64,000 nucleotides of DNA from Culex pipiens pallens (Eukaryota; Arthropoda; Insecta; Diptera; Culicidae). Both the position numbers and the translations under genes were made by a program. How positions within the stretch are numbered: position 1 is the stretch's first letter; each line of letters begins with the position of its first letter. Shown here in pieces: positions 1 through 8,700 of this stretch. The notes under the pieces were generated by a model. It was not told the origin of the DNA. It saw only the letters and a program-made list of their open reading frames with translations, and made no database searches. The stretch lies in contig NC_068939.1 in NCBI RefSeq assembly GCF_016801865.2, forward strand, positions 67,481,283 through 67,545,282. The letters are read 5' to 3'.

Positions 1-49
1 ATGGCCTCCTCGAGGACCAGAACTTTTTCTCGCCGGACGAGCTCATCAG
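1..49 (+). CDS. Psc: Psc/Su(z)2-type Polycomb protein, internal exon (start of RAWUL domain)
   Basis: Partial exon cut by the window edge. The reading frame starts at base 3 and gives GLLEDQNFFSPDELIS, ending with a split codon (AG at 48-49) before a GTAAGG donor at 50. The next exon begins at 130 after a pyrimidine-rich CTCGTGCAG acceptor, and the split codon becomes Ser. The joined peptide, ELIS-LSLEYHYE, corresponds to the ITDDEIISLSIEF stretch that opens the RAWUL domain in BMI1-type PCGF proteins. The ATG at base 1 is out of this frame and is not a start. The RING finger and the rest of the N-terminus must lie upstream of the window. Confidence 0.82.
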
Positions 50-129
50 GTAAGGGAGAATTTCCTTCGTTCTGAACCGAAACGACCTAACCCTCTCAAA
101 ATTCCTTTTCCCTTCCCTGTCTCGTGCAG

Positions 130-373
130 CCTCTCCCTCGAGTACCACTACGAGTCGATTGCGGACTACGACCCGAAGCGGACCCAGCTGCCGGTCACGT
201 ACCTGCACTGTCCGGCGGCCGTCACGATCCACCACCTGTATAAGTTTATCCTGACGAAGAACGGGCTGCAGGTGGACAGCGACCGCATCCAGGTGGACAT
301 CATCTACGAGGACGAGATTCTGCCGCACGAGTTCACGCTGATGGACGTGGCGTACTGCTTCGATTACCGCCGG
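130..373 (+). CDS. Psc: Psc/Su(z)2-type Polycomb protein, RAWUL-domain exon
   Basis: This 244-base exon has a phase-1 entry and leaves in phase 0 at a GTAAGT donor (374). It encodes most of a RAWUL domain, the ubiquitin-like fold that PCGF proteins use to bind PHC or BCOR partners in PRC1. Diagnostic blocks are YLHCPAAVTIHHLYKFIL (BMI1 has YLRCPAAMTVMHLRKFL), QVDIIYEDEILPHEFTLMD (BMI1 has QIDVMYEEEPLKDYYTLMD) and VAYCFDYRR. The domain finishes in the next exon with SPMRLFYRI, so it is spread over three exons. Psc and Su(z)2 cannot be told apart from this part alone; the very long disordered tail downstream excludes short PCGF proteins such as L(3)73Ah. Confidence 0.92.
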
Positions 374-1300
374 GTAAGTGATTTAGTTGGGGCTTAGCAG
401 GCAAAGTTTGGACACATTTTGGAATTGTTACCAGAGGCCATTGAAAGATAACGTTCTTGAAACACGATTCTTTATAGGAACTAATTTAATTAAACTAACT
501 TTTGAGAAATTCTCATATGTTTGGAAGGTTTAACATCCATCCGTCCAATTTGGTTTTTTTTTCACTAGTTTTGCAAAACTTTTGATGGACACTTGTTTGC
601 TGACTCGATATCTGGTGGAACGTATTTCAGAAACTGTTTTGAATGTCGTCGTACTGATATACCAACGATGGAATTACATGCTTCTTTTTCCTAAAATATG
701 ACCCTAGCAGACGAAAATAACTTGGGAAGGTCAGTTTTTGATATTGTGAGAAGATCGAAATATGTTATTGGGATGATCGGATTAGTTGTTAAAATAACAT
801 AAATCAATAACAAAGATTTGTTCGAAGAATAACTTAAATTGTTATTATGTTGTTGTTGCAATAACATACCAATAACACAGAAGAAATCATGAAGGAATAA
901 CAAGATTTGTTATTTTGTGTGGAAAGGTGGAGCAGCATAATTACAAAAATTGTTATTGAACTTGTATGTCTCCATAACAAAAAAGTTATTGTTTTGGTTT
1001 ATTTGCAATTTGCAAATAAACCTGCAGTTGCCATAACTCCTCTGTACTAGTCAGATTCCTTCAAGCGACTTTGAATCCATACTTTGAAGACAACTCCGAC
1101 TCTGGATGCAGGATATGACGTCAACGCCGACTTCAGCTCTCCAAAAATACCCGACTTCACAGATTCCGACTCCACGTAAAAGTTTCTGAAAATTAGCTGA
1201 ATCCGATGCCGTCTTCTCAATAAATAAATCAATTCCCTTAGAGAATAAAACAAACTTTAAAAAACACCTTTCAAAAGTTAATTTTATCAGATTAATTTAA

Positions 1301-1515
1301 GCTTAAGGACCCCATTTCACTGCTAAAATAATGACCCCAACGAAAATGGTCAAAATTATCCCATAGTTCTAGCAAATTCTAGCATAGTCCTTTAGGGGGT
1401 ATATCAAATAATTTTAAAAAATCAACTTTTTAATTTTCAACTTTTCAGAATAATTTTGGCTTAAGGACCCCATTTCATGGCCAAAATAATGACCCCGACG
1501 AAAATGGTCAAAATT
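1301..1515 (+). repeat. Two direct copies of a ~57-bp sequence, 158 bp apart
   Basis: GCTTAAGGACCCCATTTCA starts near 1301, and GGCTTAAGGACCCCATTTCA starts near 1458. Both continue into AATAATGACCCC, ACGAAAATGGTC and AAAATTAT. It is a short internal duplication inside the inverted-repeat element. No coding potential is seen. Confidence 0.7.
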
Positions 1516-1806
1516 ATACCAAAGATCTAAACATATTAAAAAAAAAAGAAAAAATAATAACAGATTGTGTTATGGACACTTAAAAACTTTTCCATTTTTG
1601 CGATTTACGGTAATTTTATCTCTAAGTCAGAATACCAAACGAATAACCAATCTTGTTATTAGGAGAGTTTTTAAAATGTATAACATTTCCTCTTATTAGC
1701 GTGTTATTATAGATTTTCAGTATAATATCACTTCAATACCAAATCTTGTTATTTTGTCAGAAACTGTTTTTATTTTTTCTTCTTGAAGTTGATGTTCAGG
1801 ATAAAG

Positions 1807-3300
1807 ATCAGTAGTGCGGTGCTTGTGGGGACGTGCAGTCCTGTTTTTTCGTGTTATTTTCCGTCTCTTTTGTGTCGCTATTCGAGTGCATGGGGTGATT
1901 GGCCATCATAATTAAACAATGGCATCAGTAGTGCGGTGCTTGTGGGGACGTGCAGTCCTGTTTTTTCGTGTTATTTTCCGTCTCTTTTGTGTCGCTATTC
2001 GAGTGCATGGGGTGATTGGCCATCATAATTAAATAATGGCATCAGTAGTGCGGTGCTTGTGGGGACGTTTAATCCTGTTTTTTCGTGTTATTTTCCGTCT
2101 CTTTTGTGTCGCTGTTCGAGTGCATGGGGTGATTAGTCATTATAATTAAACAATGGCATCAGTAGTGCGGTGCTTGTGGGGACGTGCAGTCCTGTTTTTT
2201 CGTGTTATTTTCCGTCTCTTTTGTGTCGCTATTCGAGTGCATGGGGTGATTGGCCATCATAATTAAACAATGGCATCAGTAGTGCGGTGCTTGTGGGACG
2301 CGCAGTCCTGCTTTTTGGTGTTATTTTCCGTCTCTTTTGTGTCGCTATTCGAGTGCATGGGGTGATTGGCAATCATAAATAAATAATGGCATCAGTAGTG
2401 CGGTGCTTGTGGGGACGTTTAATCCTGTTTTTTCGTGTTATTTTCCGTCTCTTTTGTGTCGCTGTTCGAGTGCATGGGGTGATTAGTCATTATAATTAAA
2501 CAATGGCATCAGTAGTGCCGTGCTTGTGGGACGCGCAGTCCTGTTTTTTCGTGTTATTTTCCGTCTCTTTTGTGTCGCTGTTCGAGTGCATGGGGTGATT
2601 GGCAATCATAAATAAATAATGGCATCAGTAGTGCGGTGCTTGTGGGGACGTTTAATCCTGTTTTTTCGTGTTATTTTCCGTCTCTTTTGTGTCGCTGTTC
2701 GAGTGCATGGGGTGATTGGCAATCATAAATAAATAATGGCATCAGTAGTGCGGTGCTTGTGGGGACGTTTAATCCTGTTTTTTCGTGTTATTTTCCGTCT
2801 CTTTTGTGTCGCTGTTCGAGTGCATGGGGTGATTAGTCATTATAATTAAACAATGGCATCAGTAGTGCGGTGCTTGTGGGACGCGCAGTCCTGTTTTTTC
2901 GTGTTATTTTCCGTCTCTTTTGTGTCGCTGTTCGAGTGCATGGGGTGATTAGTCATTATAATTAAACAATGGCATCAGTAGTGCGGTGCTTGTGGGACGC
3001 GCAGTCCTGTTTTTTCGTGTTATTTTCCGTCTCTTTTGTGTCGCTATTCGAGTGCATGGGGTGATTGGCCATCATAATTAAATAATGGCATCAGTAGTGC
3101 GGTGCTTGTGGGGACGTGCAGTCCTGTTTTTTCGTGTTATTTTCCGTCTCTTTTGTGTCGCTGTTCGAGTGCATGGGGTGATTGGCCATCATAATTAAAT
3201 AATGGCATCAGTAGTGCGGTGCTTGTGGGACGCGAAGTCCTGTTTTTTCGTGTTATTTTCCGTCTCTTTTGTGTCGCTGTTCGAGTACAGAGTGCATAAT
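1807..3300 (+). repeat. Array of ~12.7 tandem 116-117-bp monomers
   Basis: Units starting ATCAGTAGTGCGGTGCTTGT begin at 1807, 1924, 2041, 2158, 2275, 2391, 2508, 2624, 2741, 2858, 2974, 3090 and 3207. The last is incomplete and diverges after about 3285. One-base length changes come from GTGGGGACG versus GTGGGACGC. Variant classes alternate (for example ATTGGCCATCATAATTAAA, ATTAGTCATTATAATTAAA, ATTGGCAATCATAAATAAA), suggesting repeated unequal exchange or duplication of multi-unit blocks. The position at the 5' end of a non-LTR-type insert recalls the promoter monomers of mouse L1; promoter function here is inference. Confidence 0.93.
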
Positions 3301-3369
3301 TGGCAAAGGGAGCGCGTGCTCGTACAAAATATTCGGAGTGAAAAGTGATTTCTATTGTGATTTTTAAAG

Positions 3370-3651
3370 CCCTTCCTATATCATCGTTGATCGAAAGGCA
3401 CGGCGTCGGGTGGATTTTGTTTAAATTTTTCGAAAAAGGTATTATTTTTTTGCGGTGAAAAAGCCAATTCTATATAATGAACGAAAGACGCACTGACAAT
3501 TTGGATCGTTGAGTTAATAGTGGAGCAAAATAACTGTGTGTGAGTGATTTTGTGTGTTAACCAGAAAGACCTTCCTATAGCATCGTTGCTCGGAAGGCTC
3601 GCCGACGGGTCTGTTATGAAAGTCCTCCCCATAGCGTCGTAGCTCGGGAGG
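3370..3651 (+). other. Three similar stem-loop motifs in the retroelement leader
   Basis: Related motifs lie at about 3370-3399 (CCTTCC ... GAAAGG), 3570-3597 (CCTTCC ... GGAAGG) and 3624-3651 (CCTCCC ... GGGAGG). Each has a loop resembling TATAGCATCGTTGCTC. The third keeps pairing through compensating changes (CCTTCC/GGAAGG becomes CCTCCC/GGGAGG), which hints that the stem matters. Position between the monomer array and the short ORF suggests an RNA leader structure. Confidence 0.5.
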
Positions 3652-3704
3652 CATCGAAAAGCCAATACCTTATCCCACTAACCCAAAAAAAAAATAATCA
3701 CGTG

Positions 3705-3866
3705 ATGCTTGAAGGAGATGCTGTGGATTCAACGGTCTCAAGCGGTATCAACAAGTATATAGCGAAAAACTATGTGCTTGATGAGTCTGCAACTTCAACT
3801 ATCGGACTAACATTCCTCCCTTTCGTTGAACTGCAGGCTTCTTGGGAGGGCGCCGGTATTGACTAA
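3705..3866 (+). CDS. Short 53-codon ORF at the 3' end of the retroelement (conserved C-terminal peptide)
   Basis: ATG at 3705 to TAA at 3864 encodes 53 residues ending STIGLTFLPFVELQASWEG plus four residues. The same peptide end is readable on the minus strand around 55822-55920, in an independent remnant, also directly before a stop. It is therefore likely the real C-terminus of a protein of this retroelement family, left after internal deletion. I do not recognise a domain in it. Whether the short ORF itself is translated is unknown. Confidence 0.45.
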   Translation: MLEGDAVDSTVSSGINKYIAKNYVLDESATSTIGLTFLPFVELQASWEGAGID

Positions 3867-4594
3867 TAAAGTCGGGGTCTTCAGGGGTTAAACAGTGAAC
3901 GGATGGTTGGCTCCCACTGATCATTTTTGAATCATTGTTTAACTTCAGCTGATCTGTCAATAACGGAGTAGCAGCTCATTGGCAGTCAACCATGCTCATG
4001 CTCATGCTCAAGTTGATGTTCAGGATAAAATAATAACCCTTTTTTTATTTTAACAGGATTTGTTATTGAAATATTATTTATTTTGTTATTACCGTCTGCC
4101 CGGGTAATGTATTTTTTTTCGAAAAAATCAGAAATTTTCTAATAAAATTGCCTTAGAGACACTACAGATTGAACCTCTGGTCCTGAAATCTATTGAATAA
4201 AAGCAAAATAAGCAAGAAATTGATTTTTTATATATTTTTTTAATAACATTCCTACATTTGCAAACAATAACTAAGCAACTAATGGTTCAATTTTCAATGT
4301 TGAAAAATGAAACATTTGTGAAATGTTATGATCTTTCCAAAATAAAATAAAAACTTTGGAATCAAGACTAACATTTCAAAAGGGCCAGGTTTACGCCCAT
4401 TTCAAACTATAAATTTCAAACAAACAAGGGATAATTATTTTATTTTTTAAATTCGCATATATGATGCCAAGACCACAAAGATTTAGACTTCATTTCACAA
4501 GCCTTTGCAGGATAGGCACATATTTCTATGTTTATATTTTGCTTGCTACTTTATTTTCTTTAAACTTGCTTTTCAAACTCGATTCGTGGTGTCC

Positions 4595-4790
4595 ATATGG
4601 CGGTGCCTTCCCGTTTCACCTTAAACCTAATTGATATCCCTGGCAGAGATGCCAGATTTGCAGATTTATTTGCAACAGCGATCAATCTGACCAACTTATT
4701 TGGATTTGCAGACTTTTGCAGACACGCTGAAATAAATTTGGCAGTAATTTTAAAATTTCATCAGGCATCCCTGATCTCTGTTCCATAAAG
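4595..4790. mobile_element. Small candidate MITE in the Psc intron
   Basis: A roughly 190-bp AT-rich block is bounded by imperfect inverted ends (GCAGAGATGCCAGATTTGC on the left, CAGGCATCCCTGATCTCTG on the right) and holds repeated TTGCAGA words. No clear target duplication is seen. The call rests only on the inverted ends. Confidence 0.35.
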
Positions 4791-5702
4791 GATTCCTTTG
4801 GAATGGGAAAGATACCTCATCTTGTGTGTTTGAACCCAGAAGATGAGACATTCATATTTTAAAACTAATTTTGTGGCATTTTTCTAAAGAAATTTTCCAG
4901 TTAACATAAAAATTAATAGCTAGAAAATCACAAGCACTAGCAAAACTCAACTTCCCTTCTCTGGGGAGAGTCATTTCGGGTAAGTATCGCGCTGCTTGCT
5001 GCCTTCCACCAGTACCAACGATAATGAAGAGTGACTGCCACTGCCGCACTCTTGGCAACTCTCGGAAAAGTGGCGGAACAGAAATAATTAATAGTAATTA
5101 TGTTGAAAGATTGCAGTGATAAAGTACGACCAGTCGGGCGGGAGTTATTAGCAGTGCAGTGCAGGCAAGGTTTTTGCCGTCACAGTGTGAGTGCGTGCAT
5201 CGTTCGAGGTAAAACATGATAAACGTTTTACCCCGCGAAATTTTTGCCCCGTGGAGCATAAGTCCTTGGCAGGATGAGAAGTGGCCAACCTTGAAGGGGG
5301 AACCGAAAGGCTTACAACGGGCTCAGGAATTAAGTCGATGTTTACCGTCGTCGCCACTCTGGATGGTTTTGTACTCTGGTTAGCTGAAACATGGTAATTA
5401 CTCGCGGCACTGCCAAGGATGATGTGTGCTGGAATGTAGGAGTTGGAATTTCAGTGGGTTGTTGTTATCCCATAATCACAAGAGGGATTTTGAGCGGGGA
5501 ATGGCTTTTAAAAGAAGTGTTTTATTATATAGAATATTGTACACATTGTACATTGTGGTTGGAATTCAGCTAAACCACAAAACAACTCATGCATCGCAGT
5601 TCCTACCCACAAGTTTTACGCACAAACACATTTCCCCAACATTTTCGCACCCCCTTTTCTAACCAACCCCTCTTTACTCTCTCTCTGTCTCCGTTCCAAC
5701 AG

Positions 5703-8700
5703 GTTTCCCCGATGCGGTTGTTTTATCGGATATTTATCCACCCGACCGCAAAACCGACGGCCACCACCACCACCACGCACAGCGTCGGTGGCAGCAGCGA
5801 TAAAAATAGCAACGCAAGCAACAACAACAGCAGCAGCGAACGCGACGCTAATAATAGCGCAACGAGCAACGGCAAGCCGCCGTCTAACCTCAACGAAAGT
5901 CAAGGTAGTGCAGAATCGTCATCGTCGACGTCTCCGTCGACTTCGTCACCGGGAAAGGGTGTTGCAGCAGTCGCAGCAGCCGCCACCACCGATGACGTTT
6001 CTGGTGGAAGAGTAGGCGAAGTGGAGAGTGTCAACGGTATTGTAAACAGTGCGACAGATGAGCAACCGCTGCTGTCAGTGAGGCCCAGTGAAAACAAACC
6101 GGTGGAGGCTAGTGGAAGTAACAGTTACAAGTCAGTAGAGAGTAAATACGATAGCAAATTGATAATTACCAAAACAAGCAGCACTCGAGTGGATAAAGGT
6201 GTGGGTGAGAGGCAGGAAAAAGAGCCGATCAAGTTGGTGTTGGTGTCGAAGAAAAGTGATAAAAACAGTTCGAAGTTAATCTACTCGAAAAGTGAACCCA
6301 AATCGAGTAAATCTCCCTCGTCGTCGTCGCCGACCAGTCCCGGTGACTTTAAGCGACTTCGCAGCAGTGATATCCGATACAGTGACTACGAAACGGCGTC
6401 GACGTCGTTTGCGTCAAGCAGCAGCAAGAGTGGAACCGTTCCGGGCGATGATTCGACGAGAAAATCCGAGTCACACAGTGCGAAGAAACATAATAAAATA
6501 AATAATGATTATACCAGTGCAGGCGATTCCAGCGGGAAAAAGTTCCCCGGAGACAATAGTCGGAACAAAACGAACGGCAGCAATGCTGCCAGCAGGAATG
6601 GGGCCAACGACGCCGCACTGGTCGAGTCGGCAAAAAGCAAGCATGAAAAATCCAAATCTTCTCCGCACCGGAGCGAAAGCAACGGGTCTGCGGTGGCGAT
6701 AACGGCATCTACCGGTGCCACCACCACCACCACAGTGGAGAAGAACGAAAAGTCATCCGAGTTAAAGTGCTACGTGAACCTGAAGAAACAAACGGTCGTT
6801 TCGCCCCTGTCAGCGGAAGCGTCCAGCGCAAATCGCAAACTCGAAGTTCCTAAACTGAAAATAGAGCTACCTAGTCTGAAGACGAAAATCTCCATCCCCA
6901 AACAGGACAACAGCGAACGGTCCCCAAAATCGGCGCACTCGTCCTCGACCTCCTCCTCCGCCGCGACCTCACCGACCGCCTCCACATCGTCCACCTCTGG
7001 CAAGTCTCCAATATGGCCGCCGAAGGCGGACGACAAACCCTCGGCGCCGGATGTCAACTCGATCGGCATCGAGGAGTACGCAAAAACAATTGGCCTCAAA
7101 CCGGTCTACAAGAGCGGCTCCGAGCCGGGCGAGTGGAAAAAGAAAAAGAAGAGCTCGACCTCTTCCTCCCCAGACCCATTCGCCTCCTCGCACCGCAAGC
7201 GCAAAAAGGCCAAACACTCGAAAGAGGCGGGCAGCGGCGGCAAACGGAGGAAATTACACGCCGAAATTTCCTCCCAGCACGAGCTGTCCAGCCTGAAAAT
7301 GAAGGTCAAACTCACCGAAAAGCCCTCGAAGCACGAGCGCAAACCGAGCGAGGAAGTCGCGTCGTCGACGGCGAAACAGAGTGCGGAAGTTGGCCCGTCA
7401 TCGTCCGCGGCACCGGTCACAACAAAGGCGGACGACCCGAAGGTGATTGACATTACGAAGGGTGACGATGATGATGATGTAAAAATAATCGAACAGCCTA
7501 CGCCGGCTCCGCCGGCAATTTTAGCACCGGTGGTCAGTGAGCCGGTAAAGATGGGGGTTGAGGCGGCGGCTACGAGGGTTAACGAGCTGCCAAAACTTCC
7601 CGCGCTAGCTACCATATCGGACAACGGGTCGACCAAGGCGAAGATTAATGAGATGAGAGCAATTCGTCACAAGCCGATGGTTTACATTCCGAACCCGATT
7701 GATAAGAATCTGTCGGATACGTCGTCGACTATCAACAACCTGATTCAGAGCGTGCAGGCCAAGACCGGGTTCATTGATAAGGATAATGATGTGCAAATCG
7801 TTACGACGGCTGTCAAGATGCCGCCGCTGGTTGCGACAAAGCCGGTGGTGACGGTTTCAAGCATGAAACCACCCACGGTTATTCCGTCGGTTAACAGTAG
7901 AATCGTTGCGTCGAATAGCATTCCAAAGCCTCAGCAGAAGATGTTTAGCCCACGGCACAGCCCCAGTTATCCGCCACTTGCGCTGCAGAGTACCCCCAAG
8001 AAGGTGGCCGTCGCGGCGCCAATCAGTAGTACAAACATTTACCAGCCAAGAAATTCAGTTCCTGTCGGCTTGAAGCGCTCGTCGAGCGTAGACAGTGGCT
8101 CCACCTACAATCTACCGCCGAAGACCCCCCGGGTGGATCACTTTGAGGCGGCCAATCGACTGCAGAAGAAGCCCTGCTACGCGCCCATGTTTAACTTTGT
8201 GAAAGGTGCCAGTCTGGCGAAGAATGGAACCACCAACAGTATGCCGACCTCGGCGAACGATGTACCTTACAAATCTCCAATCAGTTCCACGTACACCAAG
8301 GAGATTGCCACGAAAAAGTCTGTCCCCAGTTTACTACTACCTCCCTCGTCGATAAGTGTGACCAAGATGACCGATGTGGCGCCCCAACCTGCCCGCATTG
8401 ACAATCGGCCCGCGCTGGAAATTGTCCGGATACCGTCCACGGCACCGGTAGCGGACAAACCGCAGCCCAAAACAACCCGACCTCCTCCGCCAACCATCCC
8501 ACTCATCAAAATCAAAAAGTCCACCTCCCTGCCGGAACACCCGACCTCGCCGATCTCACCCTCCGTGTTCCAGGTGACCAGTTCCAGCACTTCCGCGTCC
8601 ACCAACCTCACCACCAGCTCCGCCTCCTCGCAGGACACCAGCGGCGGTGCACTAGACCTGACCACTCGCGCCAACGATGATTTGATTATCCTCGAAAGCA

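Larger units (their letters stand above)
1806..4009 (+). mobile_element. Internally deleted non-LTR-type retroelement with 20-bp TSD, monomer-array 5' end and ATGCTC tail
   Basis: The 2204-bp insert is bounded by a perfect 20-bp direct repeat, AAGTTGATGTTCAGGATAAA (1786-1805 and 4010-4029). That is the size expected from target-primed reverse transcription. The 3' end is a short tandem repeat (CATGCTCATGCTCATGCTC), as in I-like non-LTR elements that end in oligomers rather than poly(A). The 5' two thirds is an array of about 12.7 units of 116-117 bp, followed by three stem-loop motifs, a 53-codon ORF whose end matches another remnant in this window, and about 140 bp of 3'UTR. Reverse transcriptase and endonuclease are missing, so it was probably mobilised in trans by a full-length relative. 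The orientation follows from the tail. Confidence 0.82.
702..4104. mobile_element. Inverted-repeat element with internal TTGTTATT palindromes (host of the 1806-4009 insertion)
   Basis: The left end reads CCCTAGCAGACGAAAATAAC. The right end, reverse-complemented, reads CCCGGGCAGACGGTAATAAC, so 16 of 20 positions match. Both sides are filled with AATAAC/GTTATT motifs in both orientations, the clearest being the near-palindrome AATAACAAGATTTGTTATT at 896-914. Without the retro-insertion at 1806-4009 the element would be about 1.2 kb. The flanking triplets are TGA and TAA, so a target-site duplication is not secure. No transposase is visible, so this is a non-autonomous DNA element. Its ends resemble those of the element at 45394-47896. 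Confidence 0.6.
374..5702 (+). other. Last intron of the Psc-like gene, carrying nested transposable elements
   Basis: The donor GTAAGT at 374 and the acceptor at 5701-5702 (after a CT-rich tract from about 5640) are both consistent with phase 0 and restore the RAWUL sequence FDYRR-VSPMRLFYRI. More than 60% of this 5.3-kb intron is a nested pair of mobile elements (702-4104, with 1806-4009 inside it). The stretch 4850-5580 is less AT-rich, appears unique and shows no gene; it could hold intronic regulatory sequence, but nothing specific supports that. Confidence 0.85.

Noticed and set aside
1..49. ATG at the first base as a start codon
   Set aside because: It is in a different frame from the RAWUL reading that continues through both splice junctions.
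1807..3300. CRISPR-like or rDNA-type repeat
   Set aside because: Units are 116-117 bp and contiguous without spacers, in a eukaryotic intron; they fit retroelement monomers.
5589..5702. In-frame ATG at 5589 as the start of the large Psc exon protein
   Set aside because: The 38 residues it adds are encoded by the polypyrimidine tract before a good acceptor, and RAWUL continuity requires entry at 5703.
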